Part shown: piece after piece, positions 47,092 through 57,284 of the stretch | Layout of the letters: each line of letters begins with the position of its first letter | How positions within the stretch are numbered: the first letter of the stretch is position 1 | Origin: Candidatus Fermentithermobacillaceae bacterium | GTDB lineage: Bacteria > Bacillota > Sulfobacillia > Fermentithermobacillales > DUSS01 | Assembly (NCBI GenBank): GCA_014896535.1 | Contig: JADBKE010000012.1 | Span: forward strand, 1 to 64,000 | DNA: 64,000 bases | Reading direction: 5' to 3' | The notes under the pieces: generated by a model | Told to the model about the DNA's origin: nothing | Seen by the model: only the letters and a program-made list of their open reading frames with translations | The model's database searches: none | Position numbers and translations under genes: made by a program

Positions 47092-48282
47092 TCACTCCGC
47101 CGCCGAGTAGACTTCGAGGGCCCGGGCTACACCGACTCCCCGGGGAACCTTGACGCCTTCCTCGACAAGGACGCACTCCATGGCCGTGAGCAGCGTGAGA
47201 ACCACCGGCTTCGTCGAATTGGTTCCCATCAGTCCTATTCGCCACACTTTGCCCTTGAACTTTCCCAGCCCTCCGCCCACTTCGATCCCGAATTCATCGA
47301 GGAGTTTCTTCCTCGCTCTGACGTCGTCGAGGCCTTCGGGCAGGAACACCGTGGTCAAGCTGGGAAGCCGGTACTCGGGCTGGACCACGAGCTTTAACCC
47401 CATCGCCTCGAGTCCGGCGACCAGCGCCTGCTGATTCAAACAGTGCCTGCGCCAGCGGGCCTCGAGCCCTTCTTCCTTGATGATCCGCAACGCCTCGTTA
47501 AGAGCGTAAATCATGTTCACGGGTGCGGTGTGATGATAGAACCTCTCGGAGCCCCAGTACCGCTCTATCATCGACAGGTCGAGGTACCAGCTCTGGCACT
47601 TCGTCTTTCGGTTCTTGATGAAGCTCAACGTATCGTCGTTCACCGTCACCGGGGCAAGACCCGGGGGACAGCTCAAGCACTTCTGAGTGCCCGAATAGAC
47701 GAAATCGAGACCGAGTTCATCCACCGGGACTTTCACACCTCCGAGAGAGGTCACGGCGTCCACGATGAGCCTCATCCCCGCCTCGTGGGCAATGCGGGCG
47801 ATTTCGTCCAGAGGTTGCAGAACCCCGGTGGATGTTTCCGCGTGCACGATCCCTACGACCTTAGCCTGCGGGTTGAGCTTCACCGCCTTTCTCACGTCGT
47901 CCGGATCCACGGGCGCGCCCCAGGAGGCATCCACTCTGACCACCCGAGCACCGGCCCTCGTCGCCACATCCACCATGCGCTCCCCGAATACCCCCGCGAC
48001 GCAGATGATAGCGGTATCCCCCGGCTCCAGCGTGTTTACGATAGCTGCTTCCATCCCGGCGGAACCCGTTCCCGATACCGGTATGGTCAAGCGGTTTTTT
48101 GTGGTGAAGACGTAGCGCAAGAGATCGGTGGTCTCGTCCATTATCGAAACGAAGTCGGGGTCGAGGTGCCCCAGAGTCGGCTCGGAGAGCGCTCGCAATA
48201 CGCGGGGATCGGGGTTGCTCGGGCCGGGCCCCAGAAGCAACTTCGCCCGGGTGGCTCTTTGTGCAATTTCTCGTTCGGGCAT
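47092..48282 (-). CDS. alanine-glyoxylate/serine-pyruvate aminotransferase family
   Basis: KLLLGPGPSNPDPRVLRALSEPTLGHLDPDFVSIMDE...DAVTSLGGVKVPVDELGLDFVYSGTQKCLSCPPGLAP. Confidence 0.93.
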   Translation of the reverse strand: MPEREIAQRATRAKLLLGPGPSNPDPRVLRALSEPTLGHLDPDFVSIMDETTDLLRYVFTTKNRLTIPVSGTGSAGMEAAIVNTLEPGDTAIICVAGVFGERMVDVATRAGARVVRVDASWGAPVDPDDVRKAVKLNPQAKVVGIVHAETSTGVLQPLDEIARIAHEAGMRLIVDAVTSLGGVKVPVDELGLDFVYSGTQKCLSCPPGLAPVTVNDDTLSFIKNRKTKCQSWYLDLSMIERYWGSERFYHHTAPVNMIYALNEALRIIKEEGLEARWRRHCLNQQALVAGLEAMGLKLVVQPEYRLPSLTTVFLPEGLDDVRARKKLLDEFGIEVGGGLGKFKGKVWRIGLMGTNSTKPVVLTLLTAMECVLVEEGVKVPRGVGVARALEVYSAAE

Positions 48283-48490
48283 GCTCACCGCTCCTTCCTC
48301 ACAAGAACGCTGCGCAATGCTGGCGAAAAAACACCGCCGGCGCGGAAAACCTATATCCTCGTCCGCCGAGCCCTCGAGCGACGCCGCTCTCAAGGAGACA
48401 TCACCCAAGGCCCCTCGAACGCCGGTAGATCGCGCTCCGCCCGGGGCGATGCAAACTGAACATCACCGCATGCGCGCAATCACACCATTG

Positions 48491-50302
48491 TCAACACGCC
48501 GCTTCTTTGTCCAGCGGATTTCCGCTGAATTGCTTTTCGTACAGCTCCTTGTACAGTCCTCCTTGCGCCAGGAGTTCCTCGTGCGTACCCGCCTGGACCA
48601 CCCGACCGCCGTCGATGACGTAGATGCGGTCGGCGTTTCTGATCGTGGACAGTCTATGAGCTATCACGAACGCCGTCCTGCCTTTTAGGAGACGCTCCAG
48701 AGCTTTCTGAATGAGAAGCTCCGTGTACGAGTCCACCGAAGACGTTGCTTCGTCGAGAATGAGGATCTTGGGATCGGCCAGGAGAGCCCTGGCGAAGGCC
48801 AGAAGCTGCCGCTGCCCCACGGAAAGCCTGGAACCTCTTTCTCCCACTTGGGTCTGGTAACCTTGAGGCATCCGGGATATGAAATCGTCGGCCCCGACCA
48901 GCCGAGCCGCCTCCTTAACTTCCTCGTCGGTCGCGTCAAGTCTCCCGTACCGGATGTTTTCCATAATGGTTCCGGAGAAAATGAACGTGTCCTGAAGAAC
49001 AATGCCCATGTGCTTTCTCAAGGAAGCGATGGCGATGTCCCTGATGTCTATTCCGTCGATCAGTACCGCTCCCCCGGTGACATCGTAAAAGCGGCACAAG
49101 AGGCTGATGATGGTGCTCTTGCCTGCTCCCGTAGGACCTACCAGAGCGATGGTTTCACCGGGTCGGGCTTCGAGGTTTACGTCGTGGAGCACGGGCAAGC
49201 CCTTTTCGTACTCAAACGTAACATTCTTGAATTGGACGTGGCCGGCCACATCCGAAAGCCAGATCGCATCGGGCTTGTCTTTGACGTTCGGCTCCCAGTC
49301 CAGAACTTCAAACACCCTCTCGGCCGAAACCGCACCCTGAAGGACCAAGTTGTATATTTCGCTCAATTCCCGGACGGGCCAGAAGAACCTCGTCACGTAC
49401 TGGAGAAATGCCCACAGAGTCCCGACGGTGATCGCAGTATCTCCCCAGGACATGCGCAGTCCGCCGTAGTAAATGACGGTCGCGGTACCTATAGACCCGA
49501 TGACCTCTACCAGAGGCAAAAAGAGCGCATGTAGTGTCTGAGCTTCCATGTTGGCCTGGAAGTTCCGCAGGTTCGTCTCGCTGAACCTCTCCATGTTGAC
49601 GTCTTCGCGGGAAAAAGCCTGCACAATCCTCATGCCCGAGATGGACTCCTGCAGGTTGGCGTTGACATCGGCGATCCTGCGGCGAACTTTGTGATACGCC
49701 CTGGTCATCCTGAATCTCAGAGACCAGACCGTTATGAACAGGAGGGGAAGAGTGATGAAGCTCACCAGGGCTAGCCTGTAATTGACCCGCAGCATGATGT
49801 ACATGATGCCCACGAGGCTGAGTACGTCGCTCAAGAGGTTGATGACTCCTCCGGTGATGAGCTCGTTCAACGCATCGATATCGCTGGTGAGACGGGACAT
49901 AATCCTTCCCGCCTGCATGCGATCGTAGAAGTCAAGCCCGAGGTCCTGGAGGTGGACAAACATCTTGCGCCGCATCAGGTAAAGAATCCGCTGACCTGCC
50001 CAAGACATGATGTAGGTCTGTGAGTACCTGAGGGTATATATGGTAGCTTGGATGAGGACGTAAATCAGGATAATACGGTTGAGTCCGTTCCAATCCCGGG
50101 CAGGGATATAGACGTCCAGAGCCTGCCTTGTCAGAAGCGGCCCTATGAGACCGAGCACGGTAATGGCTACTACCAGACACATGGCCAAGATGAGGTGGCC
50201 AGCATACGGCCTTAGGAATTCCTTCAAGCGGGCCATGTGTTTGAACTGTACGTCCTTCAAACTCAGGTCTCCGGTGTCGAGCCCCGGTCCGTGAAAATGC
50301 AT
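48491..50302 (-). CDS. ABC transporter ATP-binding/permease protein (exporter half)
   Basis: TM domain plus VGPTGAGKSTIISLLCRFYDV, LSVGQRQLLAFARALLADPKILILDEATSSVD. Confidence 0.95.
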   Translation of the reverse strand: MHFHGPGLDTGDLSLKDVQFKHMARLKEFLRPYAGHLILAMCLVVAITVLGLIGPLLTRQALDVYIPARDWNGLNRIILIYVLIQATIYTLRYSQTYIMSWAGQRILYLMRRKMFVHLQDLGLDFYDRMQAGRIMSRLTSDIDALNELITGGVINLLSDVLSLVGIMYIMLRVNYRLALVSFITLPLLFITVWSLRFRMTRAYHKVRRRIADVNANLQESISGMRIVQAFSREDVNMERFSETNLRNFQANMEAQTLHALFLPLVEVIGSIGTATVIYYGGLRMSWGDTAITVGTLWAFLQYVTRFFWPVRELSEIYNLVLQGAVSAERVFEVLDWEPNVKDKPDAIWLSDVAGHVQFKNVTFEYEKGLPVLHDVNLEARPGETIALVGPTGAGKSTIISLLCRFYDVTGGAVLIDGIDIRDIAIASLRKHMGIVLQDTFIFSGTIMENIRYGRLDATDEEVKEAARLVGADDFISRMPQGYQTQVGERGSRLSVGQRQLLAFARALLADPKILILDEATSSVDSYTELLIQKALERLLKGRTAFVIAHRLSTIRNADRIYVIDGGRVVQAGTHEELLAQGGLYKELYEKQFSGNPLDKEAAC

Positions 50303-50304
50303 GC

Positions 50305-52071
50305 TTACCGTCCCTCCTTTGCCGCATCCGCCATTCTTTCGAGTTCTTCTTGTGGTTTGAACTGGAGGTTGTAGATGGCGGTATATATTCCGCCGAGTTT
50401 CAGAAGCTCTTCGTGGGTGCCCTGCTCAACGATGCGTCCGCGATCCAACACGATGATGCGGTCGGCGTTTCTCACCGTCGAAAGCCTTTGAGCGATGATG
50501 AAAGACGTTCTGTCCTTCAGGAGTTTCGAAAAGGCTTCCTGGATGCGCATTTCGGTTTCCACATCCACGCTGGAAGTGGACTCGTCCAAAAGAAGAATCC
50601 GGGCGTCCATCAAAAGGGCCCTGGCTATCGCCACCCTTTGTTTCTGTCCACCGGAAAGCCCAACCCCGCGCTCTCCGATGATAGTGTCGTATCCATCCGG
50701 CAAGCTCTCGATGAAATCGGCGATGTGCGCCGCTTCGGCAGCCCGTTTCACCTCTTCCAGCGAGGCTTCGGGCTTTCCGTACGCGATGTTATCCCGCAAC
50801 GAAGCGGAGAACAGGAAAGTTTCCTGGGTAACCACACCTATTTGCCGCCGCAAGCTGTCCAGGGTAACATCCCTGATGTCTATCCCGTCGATGAGAATCC
50901 GCCCGCTTGTGACGTCGTAAAATCTGGGTATGAGGTTTATGAGGGTGCTCTTTCCCGAGCCGGTTCCACCGAGGATGGCTATGGTTTCCCCGGGTTTCAC
51001 GTCCAGGTTTATGTTTTCCAGAACCATATGTTTCCCGTCGTATGAAAAGCTTACGTTCTCAAAAGTCACTCGCCCTTTTATCTTGGGCATCGGTTTTGCC
51101 CCGGGCTTGTTCGTCACATCCGCTTTCGTGTCCAGGATCTCGTAAATCCTCTCCCCCGACGCAGCCGTCCGCTGGGCCAGGCTGATCCAGAAGCCCAGCA
51201 TCCTCACGGGGGAGATGAGCTGCATTACGAGCATGCTGAAAGCGACTATCTCGCCAGGCGTGATCTCCCCCGTCATGACGCTCCTTCCGCCGTACCAGAG
51301 GATGATGGCCAGGGAAAGCTCGGTTAAAAACCCCATTGCCGACTCGTAAAAAGCGGCGATCCTGCGGGTGCTGACGTTTTCGCGCAGAAGAGCTTCGTTG
51401 TCCCGCTCAAACTTCTCGATCTCGTAATCCTTTCGTGCAAACGCCTTGACCACTCTCTGACCGGTTACGTTTTCCTGAAGGGTGGCCGTGAGCACCGCGA
51501 GCTTTTGCTGAATTTCCCAGAACTTCGGCCTGATCTTGGTGGAGTACACTCGAACCCTGTCGGCCAGGAACGGAACCGGTATCATGGCTATGAGGGTGAG
51601 TTTCCAGTCCTTGTCCAGCATCACCCCGAAGGTAACCAGGAGCGTCACCAGCGACTGGGTCATCTGCACAAGCCCGTTGGAGAAGAACCGCTGGAGCGTT
51701 TCAACGTCCGCCGTAACTCTCGACATGAGCTGACCAGTCTGAGCCTTGTCGTAAAAGCTGAAGGACAGCTGCTGCAGGTGCTGGTACAGCCTGTTCCTCA
51801 CGTCGAAGACGACCTTTTGCCCGCAGAGGGCCATGGTATAACGCTGGATGAATCGGATGCCGCCCTGAACCGCGACGGCCCCAACGATGGCAAGCGCACC
51901 GTATATCAGCAGGTTAAACTTTCCGGTTGCCAGGACATTGTCTATGACCCACTCCACGATGAGCGGCTGCACCACTCCCAACCCCGAAATGACGAAAACG
52001 AGGGCAAAGGACAGCGCAAAGAGCTTCCAGTAGGGTTTCGCGAACTCGGTGAGTCTCAAGAGGACTTTCAT
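50305..52071 (-). CDS. ABC transporter ATP-binding/permease protein (exporter half)
   Basis: LGGTGSGKSTLINLIPRFYDV, LSGGQKQRVAIARALLMDARILLLDESTSSVD; adjacent partner suggests a heterodimer. Confidence 0.95.
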   Translation of the reverse strand: MKVLLRLTEFAKPYWKLFALSFALVFVISGLGVVQPLIVEWVIDNVLATGKFNLLIYGALAIVGAVAVQGGIRFIQRYTMALCGQKVVFDVRNRLYQHLQQLSFSFYDKAQTGQLMSRVTADVETLQRFFSNGLVQMTQSLVTLLVTFGVMLDKDWKLTLIAMIPVPFLADRVRVYSTKIRPKFWEIQQKLAVLTATLQENVTGQRVVKAFARKDYEIEKFERDNEALLRENVSTRRIAAFYESAMGFLTELSLAIILWYGGRSVMTGEITPGEIVAFSMLVMQLISPVRMLGFWISLAQRTAASGERIYEILDTKADVTNKPGAKPMPKIKGRVTFENVSFSYDGKHMVLENINLDVKPGETIAILGGTGSGKSTLINLIPRFYDVTSGRILIDGIDIRDVTLDSLRRQIGVVTQETFLFSASLRDNIAYGKPEASLEEVKRAAEAAHIADFIESLPDGYDTIIGERGVGLSGGQKQRVAIARALLMDARILLLDESTSSVDVETEMRIQEAFSKLLKDRTSFIIAQRLSTVRNADRIIVLDRGRIVEQGTHEELLKLGGIYTAIYNLQFKPQEELERMADAAKEGR

Positions 52072-52092
52072 TCCGATTCCTCCCGGTCTGCT

Positions 52093-52404
52093 TCAGCTTT
52101 CGGGAACCGAAGTTTCCCCCGGGGTCCCTAACGGCGTCGAGGAGTCCGATCCGGGCTTACCCGGTTCTTCCTTGGAAGATTCCTCGATAATCCTTCCCAG
52201 CTGGGTGATGGTCTCCGAAAGCATCCTGGTGACCTGGTCAGCTTTGACCAGGATGAGGCTGTTGCCGTGGTGGCTCAAAAAAACCATCACCTTGTCGCCT
52301 ATGTCGATCCCGTAAGCTTTTCTGGCCTCCGCCGGAATGACTATCTGCCCCCGTTCGCCCACGGTGGCAGCACCGCAAAACTTCCCTCGCAAGATGTGGC
52401 TCAC
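52093..52404 (-). CDS. AbrB/MazE/SpoVT-fold transcriptional regulator
   Basis: MSHILRGKFCGAATVGERGQIVIPAEARKAYGIDIGDKVMVFL. Confidence 0.9.
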   Translation of the reverse strand: MSHILRGKFCGAATVGERGQIVIPAEARKAYGIDIGDKVMVFLSHHGNSLILVKADQVTRMLSETITQLGRIIEESSKEEPGKPGSDSSTPLGTPGETSVPES

Positions 52405-52705
52405 AGGCTTCTCCCCTCCTTTGCCTCACACCACGTCTACCTGAAAGCAAGACTTAAAACCAAGCGCACCGCGTTGTTGCCCAGCAAAGCATCGGCGCAC
52501 TGCGGGACTCCCCGAATGCGAGACATTAAAACGAGAGGACGCAGCACGTCACTACCCCGCATGAAATGTATGATCTGTCAGCTAAATCACTCCGATCTGA
52601 ACCCTTCATCCGCGTCACGAGAATCCTACCATCGGACCTTTCGTGCGTCAAGTATCTCGTGCTACGAAATAATGGCATAATGGCGAGGTTACAACCGGCG
52701 CTGAC

Positions 52706-53578
52706 TTGCGCAAACTATGGACGGTGGGAAACATGAACGGAGCCGTTCTCAATCTTTTCTGGCTCATATTCCTGGCCGCGACGTTCTTTTACCCCGCTCT
52801 CAAACACAAGCAGGTGGAGCTTGCCCGCTTGCGCATGCTTAGAAAACTCGAGGCAAAGCGCGGTTCGAGGGTAGTCACCATGATCCACAGGCAGGAGTCC
52901 ATAAGCTTTCTCGGTCTACCCGTAGCCAGGTACATCAGCATCGAAGATTCGGAGCAGGTGTTGCGGGCCATACGCATGACCCCCAAGGACATGCCCATCG
53001 ACATAATCCTCCATACACCGGGCGGACTGGTCTTGGCTACCGAGCAGATAGCCCTTGCCATCCAGCGTCACGGCGCTCCGGTAACGGTCTTCGTCCCGCA
53101 TTACGCCATGTCCGGAGGCACGATGTTGGCGCTGGCCGCCGACGAGATCGTCATGGACGAAAACGCGGTGCTCGGTCCCGTGGATCCCCAACTCGGCTCG
53201 TACCCCGCCGTCTCAATCCTCGAAGCGGTAAAGGCGAAACCTCTGGCCGAGGTGGATGACGAAACTCTCATTATGGCGGACGTGGCGCGAAAAGCTCTAG
53301 CGCAGGTCAAGGACACCGTGACCTCGCTTCTCCGGGATAAAGTCGGCGAAGACGAGGCCAAGCGCATAGCTGATATCTTGACCTCGGGCAACTGGACCCA
53401 CGACTACCCTCTGACACCCGACCAGCTCTCGAACATAGGTCTTCGCGTAAAGGTGGGCATCCCCGAGGAAGTCTATCAGCTTATGGAGCTTTATCCCCAG
53501 CCGCCCCAGAGGCGACCCTCGGTCCAGTACATCCCCGTTCCTTACAGACGGGAAAGGGGAGGTCGGGATTCAGCTTGA
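52706..53578 (+). CDS. SDH-family Clp-fold serine proteinase
   Basis: MIHRQESISFLGLPVARYISIEDSEQVLRAIRMTPKDMPIDIILHTPGGLVLATEQIA...HYAMSGGTMLALAADEIVMDENAVLGPVDPQLG. Confidence 0.9.
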   Translation: MRKLWTVGNMNGAVLNLFWLIFLAATFFYPALKHKQVELARLRMLRKLEAKRGSRVVTMIHRQESISFLGLPVARYISIEDSEQVLRAIRMTPKDMPIDIILHTPGGLVLATEQIALAIQRHGAPVTVFVPHYAMSGGTMLALAADEIVMDENAVLGPVDPQLGSYPAVSILEAVKAKPLAEVDDETLIMADVARKALAQVKDTVTSLLRDKVGEDEAKRIADILTSGNWTHDYPLTPDQLSNIGLRVKVGIPEEVYQLMELYPQPPQRRPSVQYIPVPYRRERGGRDSA

Positions 53579-53602
53579 CCTTCCCCCACCTCGTCTTCCC
53601 GG

Positions 53603-54187
53603 TCACGACCCGGCAACGACAAGGGACCTTCCGATCTCAAAAGCTTTGAGGTTTACGTCCACGGCTTTGGGAGGCACCGTTTCCGCGATCGTTTCTTCCC
53701 ATACGTCCGCCGGGATCTCGAGGAACCTGGAAAGCGCCCCCAGACACACCGTGTTGGCGGCGCGTACGTTTCCGGCTTCTCTTGCCTTGTCCAGTGCGGG
53801 GATGACCAAAACCCGACCCGCCCTGGACAAGAACCACTCCGGCCGGATGTCGGGATATTGGGCCTGACCCATTATGACCGAAACGGGTTTGATTCGTTCG
53901 TCGCTGGTTAAGACGAGTCCGCCCACCTTGAGCTCGGGCAGCTGCCGGTACGCTTCGAGGATCTCCAGGCCCAGTATGACGTCGGCCTCACCTTTGGGCA
54001 CCAGGGGCGAGTAAACCTTCTGACCGCGTCTCACGTAGCTTATAACCGTTCCGCCTCTCTGGGCCATGCCATGGACTTCCGACGTTTTCACGTCGAAGCC
54101 CGCTTTCACAAAAACCCGGGCCAACACGGATGTGGCGAGGAGTCCCCCCTGGCCGCCAACGCCGGCGATGATGAAGTCCTTCAGCAC
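53603..54187 (-). CDS. iorB: indolepyruvate oxidoreductase subunit beta
   Basis: VLKDFIIAGVGGQGGLLATSVLARVFVKAGFDVKTSEVHGMAQRGGTVISYVRRG. Confidence 0.92.
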   Translation of the reverse strand: MLKDFIIAGVGGQGGLLATSVLARVFVKAGFDVKTSEVHGMAQRGGTVISYVRRGQKVYSPLVPKGEADVILGLEILEAYRQLPELKVGGLVLTSDERIKPVSVIMGQAQYPDIRPEWFLSRAGRVLVIPALDKAREAGNVRAANTVCLGALSRFLEIPADVWEETIAETVPPKAVDVNLKAFEIGRSLVVAGS

Positions 54188-54409
54188 CGCAGTTTCGTGG
54201 CGTGCCGCACCTGGTCTTCCTCCCCCCGCGGGGGCAGCACTTAGCCGGGCAACGACACCGGGAATCTTTCCGGCACCGCCCGCTCCGGCTACCGCAGCAC
54301 CGGTAGCCCGGACAGAAGAGGAGCCCGCGACGGGGCAGGTACAGGTCGTGACGTCATCGATGATACCGGCAAAATCACCGGCCGCCCGGGACACAGTCGA
54401 CATCATCGG

Positions 54410-56314
54410 TTACCCCACCTCCTCCGCTTCCACTACCAGTGCATCTCTGGGGCAAAGTTCGGCGCAAACTCCGCATGCCGTACACAAGACCTCGTTCACC
54501 TTCGGTCTTTTGCCGTCGGGCTCCAACGCAGGACAGGCCGGTTGCAGACACAACCCGCACTCGCGGCACAACTCGGCTTTGAATATCAGGCGTTTCTTGG
54601 GTTCCTGACGAGGCAGGAGCACGCAGGCCCTCCTGGCTATCACCACCGACGCCGGTTCTTTGAGAGCCTCTCTGATCGTGCGTTCCAGCGACTTGACATC
54701 GTAAGGATCGACCACCGATACCGATTTGGCCCCGCAGGCCGAAACTATTTCCTCCAGGGAAATCCTAGGAGCAGGGTTCTTTCTGGCATCATATCCGGTG
54801 GCCGGGTGTCCCTGGTGCCCGGTCATGGCGGTCGTCCCGTTGTCCAGGATTATCACGGGCCGCCATACCTGGTTGTAGGTCATGTTGATGAGGGGCGTCA
54901 GCCCGGAATGCAAAAACGTGGAGTCCCCTATGACCGCTACCACCCTCGCCGCCTGTTCAGGGGGCAACCCAAGGCTCATCCCCGACGCATGTCCGATGGA
55001 CGCGCCCATGCACGTGGTGGTATCCTTCGCCGCCAGAGGCGGGAGCGCCCCCAGGGTGTAGCACCCGATGTCCCCGGTGACGGTGAGGCCGAGTTTCTTC
55101 AGCACGTAAAACACCGGCCTGTGTGGGCAACCGGGGCACAGTACCGGAGGCCTTGCCGGAAGATCGCCCGGACCCGGCAGGGTCACCTGCGCCTGGTCTC
55201 CTTCCGGCCCCCCGTCTTCCCCAGACCGGCCGGCCGCCGATGATCCCGTTGCTGCAGGACCTCTCGCGTCACCGGGCCGGACTCCGGCCACGGCTACCGT
55301 CCCCTCGATCTTTTCCACGCCCGCGATAACCAGGTCTCTGGATAGCTCGCCCACTGCCGGGAAAGCGTCCTTTCCGTGACAGGGGATGCCCATCGCCTTA
55401 ACGATGTCTTCCCAGAAGGGATCGAGCTCTTCCACAACGTACAAAACCCGGACCTTGGAAGCAAAGTCCCTTATCAGCCGCTCCGGCAGAGGGTAGGACA
55501 TGCCGAGTTTCAATACCGAAGCGTGGGGGAACGCCTCTTTGACGTACTGATAGGAGATTCCTCCGGTGATAAACCCGCGTTCCGTGGAGCCCCATTCTAC
55601 CCGGTTGATGGGAGACTCGTCGGCAAAACGCTGAAGCTCCTTTACCCTGGCTACGACCACGGGTTTTCGGCCTTTCGCATGAGCGGGAAGCATCACGTAT
55701 TTTCGCGGGTCCTTGCGGTAAGGCCGGGGTTCCGGCTCGACCCGGTCGCCGAGCTCCACGAGGGAACGGGCGTGGGATATCCTCGTCACCGACCTCACTA
55801 TGACAGGGACGTCGAACTTCTCGGATATCTCGAAAGCCTGCTTGGTAAAGCAGAGAGCTTCGGCGCTATCCGAGGGTTCAAGCACCGGTACGCCGGCAAA
55901 CCGACCGTACCATCTGTTGTCCTGCTCGTTCTGGGATGAGTGCATTCCCGGATCGTCCGCCGACACGATCACGAGACCGGCATTCACCCCCATGTACGAT
56001 ACGGTCATCAAAGGGTCGGCAGCCACATTCAACCCGACGTGTTTCATGGTGGCCAATGCCCTGGCTCCGGCGATGGATGCGCCTATGGCCACCTCCAGCG
56101 CCACTTTTTCATTGGTTGACCATTCCACGTGGATACCGTCATACCCGGCCAGGGATTCGATTATCTCCGTACTGGGCGTACCCGGGTAGCCCGCAGCCAC
56201 CTTCACACCCGCTTCCCATGCGCCCCTGGCTATGGCCTCGTTACCGTACAGAAGCGCACGGGTGGCTTTCGCGTCTCTCAGCTGTCCGTGAGCCACTTGC
56301 TGCCCCTCCCGCAA
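54410..56314 (-). CDS. iorA: indolepyruvate ferredoxin oxidoreductase subunit alpha
   Basis: GNEAIARGAWEAGVKVAAGYPGTPSTEIIESLA...; TPP region GDIGCYTLGALPPL...; C-terminal 2x[4Fe-4S] CRECGLCLQPACP / CTACGVCAELCP. Confidence 0.95.
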   Translation of the reverse strand: MREGQQVAHGQLRDAKATRALLYGNEAIARGAWEAGVKVAAGYPGTPSTEIIESLAGYDGIHVEWSTNEKVALEVAIGASIAGARALATMKHVGLNVAADPLMTVSYMGVNAGLVIVSADDPGMHSSQNEQDNRWYGRFAGVPVLEPSDSAEALCFTKQAFEISEKFDVPVIVRSVTRISHARSLVELGDRVEPEPRPYRKDPRKYVMLPAHAKGRKPVVVARVKELQRFADESPINRVEWGSTERGFITGGISYQYVKEAFPHASVLKLGMSYPLPERLIRDFASKVRVLYVVEELDPFWEDIVKAMGIPCHGKDAFPAVGELSRDLVIAGVEKIEGTVAVAGVRPGDARGPAATGSSAAGRSGEDGGPEGDQAQVTLPGPGDLPARPPVLCPGCPHRPVFYVLKKLGLTVTGDIGCYTLGALPPLAAKDTTTCMGASIGHASGMSLGLPPEQAARVVAVIGDSTFLHSGLTPLINMTYNQVWRPVIILDNGTTAMTGHQGHPATGYDARKNPAPRISLEEIVSACGAKSVSVVDPYDVKSLERTIREALKEPASVVIARRACVLLPRQEPKKRLIFKAELCRECGLCLQPACPALEPDGKRPKVNEVLCTACGVCAELCPRDALVVEAEEVG

Positions 56315-56513
56315 CGCAAATCACGGTCAAGGGGTCCACGCGGCGGGACCCCCGATGCTCACCTTATCGCACTTCTTGTCACTGGCGATGAAATCCTCTT
56401 TTTTCGGACCGATTCCCGTTCGCCACAATTCCTCCGCTGGTTGCGATGATCTAGTAGGGTATGCCGGAACCGGGGTGGAATAATGAAGGTCAGTACAAGC
56501 AAGGCGACAAAAC

Positions 56514-57284
56514 TTGACACCGGTGAAACCTACGTTGAACTTGCCGTTTTTCAAATCCCAAAAGCAGGAGCCGGTGGAATCCCGGGTTGCCAGAGCCAGG
56601 GACGGAGACACCCTGGCAAGGGACAAACTAATTCGGGACTACACTCCCTTTGTTCTCAAAGTGGTATCTTCGGTAACTGGCCGCTACATATCTCTGGACA
56701 AAGACGACGAAGCGTCCATCGGGCTTCTGGCCTTCAACGAAGCGATAGATGCGTACACGAGTAAAAGGGCGGGGTTCTTAGCGTTCGCGGCCACCGTCAT
56801 CAAGCGCCGGGTAATAGACCACTACCGGAGGGAAAACAACTGGAAGAGAATGGTCCAGGCGGAAGCCCGGCGGAATGACTCAAACGGCAATGTTTCCTAT
56901 GCGAATGTGGTTGCCGAAGACATCGACTGGCAGGAGGCCCTGGAGCGCCGGGACGAAATCGAGAGGTGGAAAGAGCATCTTAGCCGCTGCGGAATCACCC
57001 TGGACGACCTCATCAGAGCGACGCCCAAGCACCAGGACGCCCGGGAACGGATTTTGCGGGTGGCCGAGATTCTCGCTCAACATCGGCACATCGCGGAAAA
57101 GATAGAGTCTCTGGGGCGCCTTCCCATCGATGACATCCTGGAGCTTCTGCCGGATGACATCAGGGTATCCCGGAAGACCCTGCAACGGCATTCTACGTAC
57201 ATCGTGGGGATACTGCTGGCGGCCTCGGGAGACTATCCGTTTCTCAAGCGATACTTGAGCTTGGGAAAGGGGGGAGATAGGTAA
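56514..57284 (+). CDS. sigI: RNA polymerase sigma-I factor
   Basis: RDKLIRDYTPFVLKVVSSVTGRYISLDKDDEASIGLLAFNEAIDAYTSKRAGFLAFAATVIKRRVIDHYRRE. Confidence 0.93.
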   Translation: MTPVKPTLNLPFFKSQKQEPVESRVARARDGDTLARDKLIRDYTPFVLKVVSSVTGRYISLDKDDEASIGLLAFNEAIDAYTSKRAGFLAFAATVIKRRVIDHYRRENNWKRMVQAEARRNDSNGNVSYANVVAEDIDWQEALERRDEIERWKEHLSRCGITLDDLIRATPKHQDARERILRVAEILAQHRHIAEKIESLGRLPIDDILELLPDDIRVSRKTLQRHSTYIVGILLAASGDYPFLKRYLSLGKGGDR